Under the pieces are notes generated by a model, which ran no database searches, was not told where the DNA came from, and worked only from the letters and a program-made list of their open reading frames with translations. DNA of 64,000 bases, from positions 434,001 through 498,000 of the forward strand of contig CAWAGF010000005.1 in assembly GCA_963781675.1 (NCBI GenBank), read 5' to 3'. A program made the position numbers and the translations under genes. The DNA comes from SCTD01 sp963781675. GTDB taxonomy: Bacteria > Actinomycetota > Actinomycetes > Mycobacteriales > SCTD01. Of the stretch, positions 41,798 through 50,056 are shown piece by piece (the first letter of the stretch is position 1; every line of letters begins with the position of its first letter).

Positions 41798-42136
41798 TCA
41801 TCCCAACGGCCCGAGCGCGCGGCCGCCCAGCACGTGGACGTGCAGGTGGTGGACCGTCTGGCCGCCGTCGTCGCCGGTGTTGGTGACCAGGCGGTAGCCC
41901 CCGTCGAGGCCCTCCTGCCGGGCCACCGCGACGGCGGCCGCGAGCACCTCGCCGAGCAGCCCCGGGTCGGCGTCCGCGCACGCGCCTGCGTCGGCGTGGT
42001 GGTCGCGCGGGACGACCAGCACGTGCGTCGGCGCCTGCGGCCCGATGTCGCGGAAGGCCAGGGTCCGGTTGGTCTCGGCCACGACCTGCGCGGGCACCTC
42101 GCCCGCGACGATCCGGCAGAACAGGCACTCGCTCAC
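41798..42136 (-). CDS. HIT-family protein (Hint-like nucleotide hydrolase)
   Basis: Protein of 112 residues with the HIT motif HHLHVHVLGGR, preceded by the typical CLFCRIVAGEVPAQVVAE and HVLVVPRDHH. Family members hydrolyse nucleoside phosphoramidates or AMP conjugates. The GTG start overlaps the stop of the upstream gene (GTGA). Location before phoH is conserved in actinobacteria. Confidence 0.93.
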   Translation of the reverse strand: MSECLFCRIVAGEVPAQVVAETNRTLAFRDIGPQAPTHVLVVPRDHHADAGACADADPGLLGEVLAAAVAVARQEGLDGGYRLVTNTGDDGGQTVHHLHVHVLGGRALGPLG

Positions 42137-42630
42137 GGGCGCTCCTTCGTCACGTGCAGACCGTAGGCGCCGCCCGCGCCGAGCAGCACGGCGAGCGCCA
42201 GCAGCGCCGTGACGACGCGCTGCACCGGGTCGCCGCGCTCCGACGACGAGGACGCCTCCTGGGTCGGCGGCTCCTGCGCGGGCTGCGGGCTGATCACGTC
42301 GAGCGGGCTCGGCGGTACGACGCTCGCGGTGGGCGAGGCGACCGGTGCTGCCGAGCTGGCGACCGGCAACGGCGGCGAGGGGGCCGCGGCGGCGGTGCGG
42401 CTCGGGACCGGCCGGGGGCTGCGCGTGCGCCGCGGGCTCGGCGACGGGGGCGGCTCCGGCTCGTCCTCGGTGGGCTCGGCGGAGGGCTGGGGCGACTGCG
42501 GGAGCGGCAGCGGGGCCGGCGTCTCCTGCCGGCTGCTCGGCTGCGGGGACGGCCCGACCTGCGCGCCCGCCGGGACGGCCGGCAGCAGCACGAGGGCCGC
42601 GGCGAGGGCCAGGCAGCGCAGGACGACCAC
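42133..42630 (-). CDS. Secreted Pro/Ser-rich membrane-anchored protein
   Basis: Protein of 165 residues: signal peptide (CLALAAALVLLPAVPAGA), about 100 residues rich in Pro, Ser, Glu and Ala without fold, and a C-terminal membrane helix (VVTALLALAVLLGAGGAYGL) with a short basic end. It is likely a cell-wall-spanning stalk or linker. No family recognised. It overlaps the HIT gene by four bases. Confidence 0.6.
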   Translation of the reverse strand: MVVLRCLALAAALVLLPAVPAGAQVGPSPQPSSRQETPAPLPLPQSPQPSAEPTEDEPEPPPSPSPRRTRSPRPVPSRTAAAAPSPPLPVASSAAPVASPTASVVPPSPLDVISPQPAQEPPTQEASSSSERGDPVQRVVTALLALAVLLGAGGAYGLHVTKERP

Positions 42631-42753
42631 GGCGGGACCGTAGCGGCGCGAGGGGCGGGTGCGGGTCGTGTTCGGCGACCTGCCGAGGCGTGGCGGCGGA
42701 CGGGAAGGGTCGGACCAGCCGGCCGTGCCGTCCGGGCCAGCGGCGTGGGGACG

Positions 42754-42797
42754 GTGCTGTCAGGCCCAGCGGGCCGTGCTGTCAGGCCCAGCGGGCC
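42754..42797. repeat. 22-bp tandem duplication at the rsmE 3' end
   Basis: Two perfect adjacent copies of a 22-base unit (42754-42775 and 42776-42797). The right copy includes the last codons and stop of rsmE. Each unit contains GGCCCAGCGGGCC, which can fold on itself and may have arisen from, or act as, a terminator. Confidence 0.7.
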
Positions 42798-43507
42798 GTG
42801 CGCGCGCTGACCACCGCGACCGCCGCCGCCCCCGCGGTGGACGTCCGCACCACGCTGCTGCCCAGCCGCACCGCCACCGCTCCCGCACGTGTCAGCCCGT
42901 CCACCTCGCGGTCGGTGAGGCCGCCCTCCGGCCCGACCACCAGCAGCAGCTCCCCCGCCGACGGCAGCTCCACCGAGGCCAGCGGGGCGGACGCCGCCTC
43001 GTGCAGCAGCAGCGTCGGCGTCATGGCGACCCGCGCGAGGAGCTCCTCGGTGGAGGCCCAGTGCGCGACGACGGGGTGGCGGGCGCGGCGCGACTGCTTG
43101 CCGGCCTCCCGGGCGGTGGACCGCCAGCGGGCCAGCGCCTTCTCGCCGCGCGGCCCGTCCCACTTCACGATGCAGCGCTCGGCCTGCCAGGGCAGCACCT
43201 CGTCGACGCCGACCTCGGTGGCCAGCTCGACAGCGAGCTCCCCGCGGTCCCCCTTCGCGAGCGCCTGCACCAGGACGAGCCGCGGCTGCGGCTCGGGCTC
43301 GACGACGCGCGCGTCGACCCGCAGCGTCACGGCGTCCTGGCCGAGCGAGAGCACGGTGCAGCGCGCCCGGGTGCCGCGCCCGTCGGCCAGGTCCACCGGC
43401 TCGCCGACCTTGACGCGCCGGACGGTCGCGGCGTGCCGCCCCTCCGGGCCGGTCAGCTCGAGGACGTCACCCGACAGGTCGTCGCAGAGGAACAGCGCCG
43501 CCGTCAC
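42782..43507 (-). CDS. rsmE: 16S rRNA (uracil1498-N3)-methyltransferase
   Basis: SPOUT-fold methyltransferase of 241 residues modifying U1498. Seen: the N-terminal PUA-like part (GPEGRHAATVRRVKVGEPVD), LVQALAKGDRGELAVELATE, GVDEVLPWQAERCIVKW and the SAM-binding knot LLVVGPEGGLTDREVDGL followed by RLGSSVVRTSTAG. GTG 43507. It lies 49 bases after dnaJ on the same strand, in the conserved hrcA-dnaJ-rsmE order. Confidence 0.95.
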   Translation of the reverse strand: MTAALFLCDDLSGDVLELTGPEGRHAATVRRVKVGEPVDLADGRGTRARCTVLSLGQDAVTLRVDARVVEPEPQPRLVLVQALAKGDRGELAVELATEVGVDEVLPWQAERCIVKWDGPRGEKALARWRSTAREAGKQSRRARHPVVAHWASTEELLARVAMTPTLLLHEAASAPLASVELPSAGELLLVVGPEGGLTDREVDGLTRAGAVAVRLGSSVVRTSTAGAAAVAVVSARTARWA

Positions 43508-43556
43508 GCGGGGTCCCCGCCGCGTGGTGAGCGCGGCGACCGGCGCGGCGGCGTGC

Positions 43557-44666
43557 TCACCGGCGGCGGCGGCCGAACAGCCCGTTGCCCTTGCCGCTGC
43601 CGTCCGGGCGCTCCTCGCCACGCAGCCGCGCCAGGTCGCGCAGCAGCTCCTCCTGCTTGGCGTCCAGGCGGGTCGGCACCTCGATGCGCAGGTGGACGTG
43701 CAGGTCGCCGCGGCCGGTGGCACGCAGGTGCGGCACGCCGCGGGCCCGCAGCGTGATGACCTCGTCGGGCTGCGTCCCGGGCGAGATGTCGAGCTGCTCC
43801 TCGCCGTCCAGCGTGCTGAGCGGGACGGTGGTGCCGAGCGCCGCGGCGGTCATCGGCAGCGTGACCGTGCAGTGCAGGTCGTCGCCCTCGCGGTGGAAGA
43901 CCGGGTGCTCGCGCTCGTGCACCTCGACGTAGAGGTCGCCGGCCGGGCCGCCGCCGGGGCCGACCTCGCCCTCGCCGGTGAGCCGGATCCGCATGCCGCT
44001 CTCGACGCCGGCCGGCACCTTGACGGTCAGGGTCCGGCGGGCGCGCACCCGGCCGTCGCCGCCGCACTCGCCGCACGGGTGCTCGATGATCGAGCCGAGC
44101 CCGCTGCAGCGCGGGCAGGCGCGGGTCGTCATGACCTGGCCGAGGAAGGACCGCTGGACCTGCTGCACCTCGCCGCGCCCCTGGCAGGTGTCGCAGACGC
44201 TCGGGTGGGTGCCGGCGGCGGTGCCCTGACCGGTGCAGGTGCCGCAGACGACGGCGGTCTCGACGGTCAGCTCGCGCTCGGTGCCGAAGACCGTCTCGGA
44301 CAGGTCGCACTCGATGCGCAGCAGCGCGTCCGAGCCCTGCCGCACGCGGCTGCGCGGCCCGCGCGCGCCGCCCCCGCCGAAGAAGGCGTCCATGATGTCG
44401 CCGAGCCCGCCGAAGCCGCCCTGGAACGGGCTGCCGGCGCTGCCGGGTCCGCTGCCGAGCGGGTCGCCGCCGAGGTCGACGACCTGGCGCTTCTGCGGGT
44501 CGGACAGCACCTCGTACGCCGTCGTGACCTGCTTGAAGCGCTCCTGCGCGTCGGGGTCGGGGTTGACGTCGGGGTGCAGCTGGCGCGCGAGCTTGCGGTA
44601 CGCCTTCTTGATCTCGTCGTCGGTCGCACCGGGCGCGACCCCGAGGTCGCCGTAGTAGTCGGCCAC
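43557..44666 (-). CDS. dnaJ: Chaperone DnaJ (DnaJ2)
   Basis: Hsp40 cochaperone of 369 residues that stimulates DnaK. J-domain with HPD (LARQLHPDVNP), Gly/Phe-rich linker (FQGGFGGLGDIMDAFFGGGG), four zinc repeats (CGTCTGQG, CDTCQGRG, CPRCSGLG, CGECGGDG) and C-terminal substrate-binding domains. The GTG shares a base with the hrcA stop (TAGTG), so dnaJ is controlled with hrcA from the CIRCE site. Confidence 0.97.
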   Translation of the reverse strand: MADYYGDLGVAPGATDDEIKKAYRKLARQLHPDVNPDPDAQERFKQVTTAYEVLSDPQKRQVVDLGGDPLGSGPGSAGSPFQGGFGGLGDIMDAFFGGGGARGPRSRVRQGSDALLRIECDLSETVFGTERELTVETAVVCGTCTGQGTAAGTHPSVCDTCQGRGEVQQVQRSFLGQVMTTRACPRCSGLGSIIEHPCGECGGDGRVRARRTLTVKVPAGVESGMRIRLTGEGEVGPGGGPAGDLYVEVHEREHPVFHREGDDLHCTVTLPMTAAALGTTVPLSTLDGEEQLDISPGTQPDEVITLRARGVPHLRATGRGDLHVHLRIEVPTRLDAKQEELLRDLARLRGEERPDGSGKGNGLFGRRRR

Positions 44667-45685
44667 TACGAGCCCGCCAGCAGCTCGCCGACGTAGCGCG
44701 CGACGGCGCGCACCTGGCCCATGTTGCCGGCGTAGTCCATGCGGGTCGGGCCGACCACGCCCAGGCCGCCGTACGCGCTGCCGTCCGGGCCGTACCCGAC
44801 GGTCACCACGGAGGTGGACCGCAGTCCCTCCACGTTGTTCTCCTCGCCGATCTTGACGTGCACGGTGCTGGGGTCGTTGACCTCGCCCAGCAGCTTGAGC
44901 AGGACGACCTGCTCCTCGAGCGCCTCGAGCACGGGGCGCAGGGTGTGCGGGAAGTCCAGGCTGTGCCGGGTGAGGTTCGCGGTGCCGGCGATCGCGATGC
45001 GCTCCTCCGGCTGGTCGACCAGCGTCTCGAGCACGACCGACATGACGCTGGTCAGCACCGGCCGGATCGCGACCGGCGCGGCGTCGGGCAGGTCGGCCAG
45101 CGCGGCCGGGGCGTCGACGAGGCGGGCGCCGTGCAGCCGGCTGCCGAACACCTGGCGCAGCGTCGCGACGTCGTCGTCGGACAGCGTGGCCGGCAGCTCG
45201 ACGACGCGCTGCTCGACCCGGCCGGTGTCGGTGATGAGCACGAGCAGCAGGCGGTTCGGCGCGAGGTGGACGATCTCGAGGTGGCGGACGCTGCTGCGCG
45301 ACAGCGAGGGGTACTGCACGACCGCGACCTGGCGGGTCAGCTGCGCGAGCAGGCGCACCGACCGGCGGACGATCTCGTCGAGGTCGACGGCCCCCTCGAG
45401 GAACGACTGGATGGCGCGCCGCTCCGCGGGTGACAGCGGCTTGACCGCCGACAGCTGGTCGACGAACAGCCGGTAGCCCTTGTCGGTCGGGATGCGCCCC
45501 GCGCTGGTGTGCGGGTGGGTGATGTAGCCCTCGTCCTCGAGCGCCGCCATGTCGTTGCGGACGGTCGCCGGGCTGACGCCGAGGCCGTGCCGCTCGGCCA
45601 GCGACTTGGAGCCGACCGGCTCGGTGGTGGAGACGAAGTCCTCGACGATCGCGCGCAGGACCTCGAGCTTGCGGTCGTCCAGCAC
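44666..45685 (-). CDS. hrcA: Heat-inducible transcription repressor HrcA
   Basis: Repressor of class I heat-shock genes binding CIRCE. The 339-residue protein starts with the winged helix (RKLEVLRAIVEDFVSTTEPV, GVSPATVRNDMAALEDEGYI) and continues with the GAF-like and dimerisation domains (DVATLRQVFGSRL, TSVVTVGYGPDG). GTG 45685 was chosen because AGGAGGTG lies upstream at fair spacing and homology starts there. A CIRCE element is just upstream, so it represses itself and dnaJ. Confidence 0.96.
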   Translation of the reverse strand: MLDDRKLEVLRAIVEDFVSTTEPVGSKSLAERHGLGVSPATVRNDMAALEDEGYITHPHTSAGRIPTDKGYRLFVDQLSAVKPLSPAERRAIQSFLEGAVDLDEIVRRSVRLLAQLTRQVAVVQYPSLSRSSVRHLEIVHLAPNRLLLVLITDTGRVEQRVVELPATLSDDDVATLRQVFGSRLHGARLVDAPAALADLPDAAPVAIRPVLTSVMSVVLETLVDQPEERIAIAGTANLTRHSLDFPHTLRPVLEALEEQVVLLKLLGEVNDPSTVHVKIGEENNVEGLRSTSVVTVGYGPDGSAYGGLGVVGPTRMDYAGNMGQVRAVARYVGELLAGS

Positions 45686-45702
45686 CGTGCGCGCACCTCC
45701 TC

Positions 45703-45729
45703 CTGGCACTCCCCTGCTCCGAGTGCCAA
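45703..45729. promoter_or_regulatory. CIRCE operator (HrcA binding site)
   Basis: On the minus strand TTGGCACTC, nine bases, GAGTGCCAG. Consensus CIRCE is TTAGCACTC-N9-GAGTGCTAA; this copy has the exact spacing and is complementary in eight of nine arm positions. It lies 18 bases before the hrcA start codon. Confidence 0.9.
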
Positions 45730-45879
45730 GTGTACGGCGGCGGTCTCCGCCCGGGTTCGCGCCAGCGCGCGCGAGGCGGGGCCGGGTTCGGCGTGGACGC
45801 CGACAGCGACGCAGCTCGTGCCCGGCTTCGGCTCCGCGGAGGGGCTGGTGCTCGGCGGGGACCGCGCCCTGGTCCTCGG

Positions 45880-45885
45880 TAGCGT
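45880..45885 (+). promoter_or_regulatory. -10 element, leaderless start of the GMC gene
   Basis: TAGCGT ends exactly six bases before ATG 45892. Confidence 0.55.
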
Positions 45886-45891
45886 GGCGCC

Positions 45892-47580
45892 ATGCCTGAC
45901 CACTACGACGTCCTCGTCGTCGGCTCCGGCTTCGGCGGGAGCACCACCGCGCTGCGCCTGGTCGAGAAGGGCTACCGCGTCGCGGTGGTCGAGGCCGGCC
46001 GCCGCTGGGCCGACGACGACTTCGCGAAGACCTCCTGGGACCTCAAGCGCTTCGTGTGGGCGCCCGCCCTCGGGCTGCGCGGCATCCAGCGGATCGCCAA
46101 GGTCGGCAAGGTCCTGGTGCTCGCCGGCGCGGGCGTGGGCGGCGGCTCGCTCAACTACGCGAACACGCTCTACCAGCCGCCCGCGCCCTTCTACCGCGAC
46201 CGGCAGTGGGGGCACATCACCGACTGGCACGCCGAGCTGGACCCCTGGTACGACCAGGCCCGCCGCATGCTCGGCGTCGTCCAGAACCCCAGCCTGACGC
46301 CGTCGGACGTCGCCATGAAGGCGGTCGCCGACGACATGGGCGTCGGCCACACGTTCACCCTCACCCCGGTCGGCGTCTTCTTCGGCGAGCAGCCCGGCCG
46401 CGAGGTCGCCGACCCGTACTTCGGCGGCGCCGGCCCTGCGCGCACCGGCTGCATCGAGTGCGGCGGCTGCATGACCGGGTGCCGCTACGGCGCGAAGAAC
46501 ACCCTGGTGAAGAACTACCTGCACCTCGCCGAGCAGGGCGGCGCCGTCGTCGTGCCGGACACGACCGTGCGCACCGTGCGCCCGCGCACCGGTGGCGGCT
46601 GGGCCGTGGACGCCGTGCGCACCGGACCCCTCCCGACCGGCCGGCGCACCTTCACCGCCGACCACGTCGTGCTCGCCGCCGGCACCCTCGGCACGCAGAA
46701 GCTGCTGCACCGCATGAAGAAGGCGGGCGTGCTGCCGCGCCTGTCGGACCGGCTCGGCGTCCTCACCCGCACCAACTCCGAGGCCCTGCTGGGCGCGGCG
46801 ACCACGACCGTGCGGCAGGACTTCACCCGCGGCGTCGCCATCACCAGCTCGTTCCACCCGGACGAGGTCACCCACATCGAGCCGGTGCGCTACGGCAAGG
46901 GCAGCAACGCGATGGCGCTGCTGCAGACGGTGCTCACGGACGGGGCAACGGAAGGGGGCAGCCGTACGCCGCGCTGGCTCAAGGCGCTGCTGCTGATGGC
47001 GCGCAACCCGCGGGGGCTCAAGGCGCTCGCGCCGTACCGCTGGTCCGAGCGCACGATCATCGCGCTGGTCATGCAGACGCTCGACAACTCCGTCACGACG
47101 TCGTTCCGGCGCGGCCGCCTCAGCGCCCGGCAGGGCCACGGCGCCCCGAACCCGACGTGGATCCCGGTGGCCAACGAGGCCGTCCGTCGCCTGGCCGAGA
47201 AGATCGACGGCGAGCCCGGCGGGAGCATCGGGGACCTCGCGAACATCCCGATGACGGCGCACTTCCTCGGCGGCTGCGCCATCGGCGACTCCCCCGAGAC
47301 CGGCGTCATCGACGCCTACCACCGCGTCTTCGGGTACGAGGGCCTGCACGTCGTGGACGGCTCGGCGATCTCGGCCAACCTCGGCGTGAACCCGTCGCTG
47401 ACCATCACCGCACAGGCCGAGCGCGCCGCCGCGCTGTGGCCGAACCTCGGCGAGCAGGACGCGCGCCCGCCGGTCGGCGCGCCCTACGTCCGGCTCGCCC
47501 CGGTCGCGCCGAAGAACCCGCTGGTGCCCTCGCACGCGCCGGCGGCCCTGCACACGACGCAGCCGGCCGCGACAGCCTGA
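45892..47580 (+). CDS. GMC-family flavin oxidoreductase with a ferredoxin-like Cys cluster
   Basis: FAD-dependent oxidoreductase of 562 residues, close in layout to cholesterol-oxidase-like actinobacterial GMC proteins. The N-terminal FAD motif is VLVVGSGFGGSTTALRL; VLVLAGAGVGGGSLNYANT is the second flavin contact; the C-terminal active site has HFLGGC and GVNPSLTITA with the expected His and Asn. Residues 187-197 read CIECGGCMTGC, a C-x2-C-x2-C-x3-C pattern able to hold an iron-sulphur cluster. The substrate is probably an alcohol or sterol, unproven. Followed by a terminator. Confidence 0.9.
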   Translation: MPDHYDVLVVGSGFGGSTTALRLVEKGYRVAVVEAGRRWADDDFAKTSWDLKRFVWAPALGLRGIQRIAKVGKVLVLAGAGVGGGSLNYANTLYQPPAPFYRDRQWGHITDWHAELDPWYDQARRMLGVVQNPSLTPSDVAMKAVADDMGVGHTFTLTPVGVFFGEQPGREVADPYFGGAGPARTGCIECGGCMTGCRYGAKNTLVKNYLHLAEQGGAVVVPDTTVRTVRPRTGGGWAVDAVRTGPLPTGRRTFTADHVVLAAGTLGTQKLLHRMKKAGVLPRLSDRLGVLTRTNSEALLGAATTTVRQDFTRGVAITSSFHPDEVTHIEPVRYGKGSNAMALLQTVLTDGATEGGSRTPRWLKALLLMARNPRGLKALAPYRWSERTIIALVMQTLDNSVTTSFRRGRLSARQGHGAPNPTWIPVANEAVRRLAEKIDGEPGGSIGDLANIPMTAHFLGGCAIGDSPETGVIDAYHRVFGYEGLHVVDGSAISANLGVNPSLTITAQAERAAALWPNLGEQDARPPVGAPYVRLAPVAPKNPLVPSHAPAALHTTQPAATA

Positions 47581-47608
47581 AGGCCCGCCCCCTGACGGGG
47601 ACGGGCCT
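47581..47608 (+). terminator. Hairpin terminator after the GMC gene
   Basis: AGGCCCGCCCCC (47581-47592) pairs with GGGGACGGGCCT (47597-47608), one mismatch, four-base loop, immediately after the stop. The convergent coiled-coil gene ends at 47624 and may use it too. Confidence 0.75.
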
Positions 47609-47623
47609 CCTGGACGAGCCGGA

Positions 47624-48289
47624 CTACTGCTTGGCGGCTTGGCGCTTCTCGCGCTCCAGGTCGGCCAGCTGCGCCAGGCGGTCGGCCGCGGCGCGCTCGC
47701 TGTCGGCGTCCTGCTTGCGCTCGACCGCCTCGGACAGCTGCGCCTTGGGCGCGGCGGTGCGGGCGGCGGTACGGGCCTCGATGCGCTGCTCGGTCTCGGC
47801 CAGCCGCTCGCGCTCGGCGCGGAGCTTGGCCTGGGCCTTGGTCTCGACGGCCTTCGCCGCGGCGCGCTCCTGCGCGTCGGCCTGCTCCTTCACGGCCTGC
47901 TTGCCGGCCTTCTCCTTCTCCCGCAGGCGGCGGGTCTCGGCGGCCTTGTCCTGCTCGGCCTGGCGGCGCTGCTGGGCAGCCGCGGACCTCTGCTGCTCCA
48001 GCGTCTGCGCGGCCTGCTCCTTGCGCTGCTGCGCCTTCGCCTCCAGCGCGACGGCGGTCTCGAGGACCTCCGCCTTGCGCGCCAGGGCAGTGCCGCGGCG
48101 GGTCAGCTCCTGGTCGCCGATCAGCTTGCCGACGGTGGCGTCCACGCCGCCGAGCGCACGCTCGAAGGCGAGCCGGACGCGGGACTCCTCGTCCAGCGTC
48201 GAGACGGCCTTGGCCGCGACGGTGGCCGGCAGGCGCAGGGCCTTGTACTCCAGGGCCACGACGGTGCGCGGCAGGGTCAGGACGTTCAT
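47624..48289 (-). CDS. Long coiled-coil protein
   Basis: Protein of 221 residues. An N-terminal part with VTLPRTVVALEYKALRLPATV-type sequence and GKLIGDQELTRRGTALARKA (CsbD-like helix) precedes about 130 residues of charged heptads (EQQRSAAAQQRRQAEQDKAA, LREKEKAGKQAVKEQADA). No signal peptide or membrane helix. It lies 24 bases after the CsbD-like gene on the same strand, and the two share composition and a CsbD-like motif. They may form a hetero-oligomeric stress structure; this is inference. ATG preceded by AGGAGA. Confidence 0.65.
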   Translation of the reverse strand: MNVLTLPRTVVALEYKALRLPATVAAKAVSTLDEESRVRLAFERALGGVDATVGKLIGDQELTRRGTALARKAEVLETAVALEAKAQQRKEQAAQTLEQQRSAAAQQRRQAEQDKAAETRRLREKEKAGKQAVKEQADAQERAAAKAVETKAQAKLRAERERLAETEQRIEARTAARTAAPKAQLSEAVERKQDADSERAAADRLAQLADLEREKRQAAKQ

Positions 48290-48313
48290 GGAGATCTCCT
48301 CGGTAGGGGTGGT

Positions 48314-48865
48314 CTAGGAGGCGTCGCGCGCGAGGCGCTCGGCGTCCTCACGGGCACGGGCAGCGGCCTTCTCGGCGGCGTCGGCGCTGGCCTTCTCGGC
48401 CTCGTAGCGCGCCTCGGCCTCGCGCTCGACGCGCGCGGCCTCGGCGTTCTCGGCAGCGGCGTCGGCGGCCGTCTGCTGCAGCTCGGAGCGGGTCTGCGCC
48501 TCGACGGCGGCCGTCTGCACGACCTCCTGGCGCTCCACCTCGGCAGCGCGGGCGACGGCCTCGGCGGCCGCGTCGCGGCGGACCTGCTCCTCGCGCACGG
48601 CGGCGGCCTGCTCGGCGGCGCGCTCCTGCGCGTCGGCGACGGCGTTCTCGGCAGCCAGGACGCGCGCGGCCTCCTCGGCCTCGGCGCGGGCCACGGCCTC
48701 CTGGGCGCTGGCGTCCTTGCGGGCAGCGGCCTCGGCCTGCTGCAGCTGGCCCTCGGCAGCCAGGCTGTCGTTGCCGAGCACGGCGCCGGCGACCTCCTTG
48801 GCCTTGCCGGTGACGGAGGCGAGCAGGCCCTTGCGGGCCTCGTCGGCGGGACGGGCGTCGGACAC
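48314..48865 (-). CDS. CsbD-like protein with Ala/Glu-rich coiled coil
   Basis: Protein of 183 residues. Residues 12-45 (LLASVTGKAKEVAGAVLGN, SLAAEGQLQQAEAAARKDA) match the CsbD stress-protein motif of a GK-x-KE...G.D.L..EG helix pair. The rest is a long Ala/Glu-rich helix. CsbD itself is a general-stress protein in Bacillus; here function is unproven. AGGAGGT precedes the GTG. It lies between a MarR-type regulator and the coiled-coil gene, all on the minus strand. Confidence 0.7.
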   Translation of the reverse strand: MSDARPADEARKGLLASVTGKAKEVAGAVLGNDSLAAEGQLQQAEAAARKDASAQEAVARAEAEEAARVLAAENAVADAQERAAEQAAAVREEQVRRDAAAEAVARAAEVERQEVVQTAAVEAQTRSELQQTAADAAAENAEAARVEREAEARYEAEKASADAAEKAAARAREDAERLARDAS

Positions 48866-48950
48866 GGGGGTACCTCCTGGGTCAGCGGGCGTTGCCCCCT
48901 CGTCCTGCCCGCTTGCTGGCTGCTCACTTCTGCAAGCACCGAGGCCTGCG

Positions 48951-49406
48951 TCACACCTCGCTGATTGCCTGGCTGATGGCCTCGCTGATGGCGTGCAGCT
49001 GGCGCAGCTGCTCCGGCGTCAGCCGGTCGACCAGCAGCCGGCGCACCGCCTCGACGTGACCTGGCGCCGCCGCCTCGAGCGCGGCGAAGCCCTCGCCGGT
49101 GAGCACGGCCAGCTGCCCGCGACGGTCCTCCGGGCAGGGCTCTCGGCGCACCCAGCCGCGCTGCTCGAGCTGGGTGACGGCGTGCGACAGCCGGCTGCGG
49201 GAGGACACCGCCGCGTCGGCCAGCGCGCTCATCCGCAGCCGCCGGTCCGGCGCCTCCGACAGCCGCACCAGCAGCTCGTAGTAGCCGTGCGGCATGTCGG
49301 CCTCGTCCTGCAGCTGCACCTCGAGACCGCGCTGCAGCACCTGCACCGCGTCCAGGAAGGCGCGCCAGGCGCGCTGCTGCTCGTCGTCCAGCCACCGCGT
49401 CGTCAT
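48951..49406 (-). CDS. MarR-family transcriptional regulator
   Basis: Winged-helix dimer of 151 residues: MPHGYYELLVRLSEAPDRRL, LADAAVSSRSRLSHAVTQLE (recognition helix) and the wing WVRREPCPEDRRGQLAVLT. ATG 49406 has TAGGAT six bases upstream, leaderless. It is divergent from the VOC protein gene, and a palindrome in the 83-base gap is the probable operator for both. Confidence 0.92.
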   Translation of the reverse strand: MTTRWLDDEQQRAWRAFLDAVQVLQRGLEVQLQDEADMPHGYYELLVRLSEAPDRRLRMSALADAAVSSRSRLSHAVTQLEQRGWVRREPCPEDRRGQLAVLTGEGFAALEAAAPGHVEAVRRLLVDRLTPEQLRQLHAISEAISQAISEV

Positions 49407-49412
49407 GGGTCC

Positions 49413-49418
49413 ATCCTA
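49413..49418 (-). promoter_or_regulatory. -10 element, leaderless start of the MarR gene
   Basis: TAGGAT on the minus strand, six bases before ATG 49406, ten bases from the palindrome at 49428. Confidence 0.5.
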
Positions 49419-49427
49419 CCCGGAATG

Positions 49428-49441
49428 GTTGAGCACTCAAC
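49428..49441. promoter_or_regulatory. Probable MarR operator
   Basis: GTTGAGCACTCAAC has perfect six-base arms around a CA centre. It covers the presumed -35 (TTGAGC, 49429-49434) of the VOC gene, 18 bases before the -10 TACGGT (49453-49458), and lies just upstream of the MarR promoter, so bound protein could control both genes. Confidence 0.65.
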
Positions 49442-49489
49442 ATGCCTTGGCGTACGGTGACGACCACCTCGTCGAACCAGGAGCCCCCG

Positions 49490-50002
49490 ATGGCCATCTC
49501 CCGCCTCAACCACGCCGTCCTCTACGTGCGGGACGTGCCGCGCAGCACCGCGTTCTACCGCGACGTCCTCGGCTTCCGGGTCAAGACGGCGATGGGCGAC
49601 CGCGCCGTCTTCCTGCAGGCGCCGGACTCCACCAACGACCACGACCTCGCGCTGTTCGGCCTGGGCGCCGGCGCCGGGGACTCCGCGGCCGGCCGCAGCA
49701 CGGTCGGGATGTACCACCTGGCCTGGGAGCTGCAGACGCTGACCGAGCTCGAGGAGCACGCCGAGAAGCTCGCTGCCGCGGGCGCTCTGGTCGGTGCCTC
49801 CGACCACGGCACCACCAAGAGCCTGTACGCCAAGGACCCCGACGGGCTGGAGTTCGAGGTCGTGTGGATCGTCCCGGCCGACCTGCTGGACGACGCCGCT
49901 GTCGAGGGCGGCGCCACGATCCGCCCGCTGGACCTGGCCGAGGAGAAGGCGCGGTACGGCGCGGACACGCGCGGCGGCGTCGGCATCAGCGTCCCGGCCT
50001 GA
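49490..50002 (+). CDS. VOC-family (glyoxalase/extradiol dioxygenase-like) protein
   Basis: Protein of 170 residues with the paired beta-alpha-beta3 fold: RLNHAVLYVRDVPRSTAFYR, GFRVKTAMGDRAVFLQAPD, YHLAWELQTLTELEEHAEKL and YAKDPDGLEFEVVW. His, His and Glu at the usual metal positions (NHAVL, YHLAW, LEFEVVW) are present. The substrate may be an electrophile or phenolic compound sensed by the divergent MarR. AGGAGCCCCC precedes the ATG. A strong bidirectional hairpin follows. Confidence 0.88.
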   Translation: MAISRLNHAVLYVRDVPRSTAFYRDVLGFRVKTAMGDRAVFLQAPDSTNDHDLALFGLGAGAGDSAAGRSTVGMYHLAWELQTLTELEEHAEKLAAAGALVGASDHGTTKSLYAKDPDGLEFEVVWIVPADLLDDAAVEGGATIRPLDLAEEKARYGADTRGGVGISVPA

Positions 50003-50006
50003 ACCT

Positions 50007-50044
50007 CGTGACGTCCCCAGCACCAGGGTGCTGGGGACGTCACG
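50007..50044. terminator. Bidirectional terminator hairpin
   Basis: CGTGACGTCCCCAGCACC (50007-50024) and its perfect 18-base complement (50027-50044) are separated by only two bases. It lies between the convergent VOC and helicase genes and serves both. Confidence 0.85.
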
Positions 50045-50056
50045 ACGGGCGGGTGA

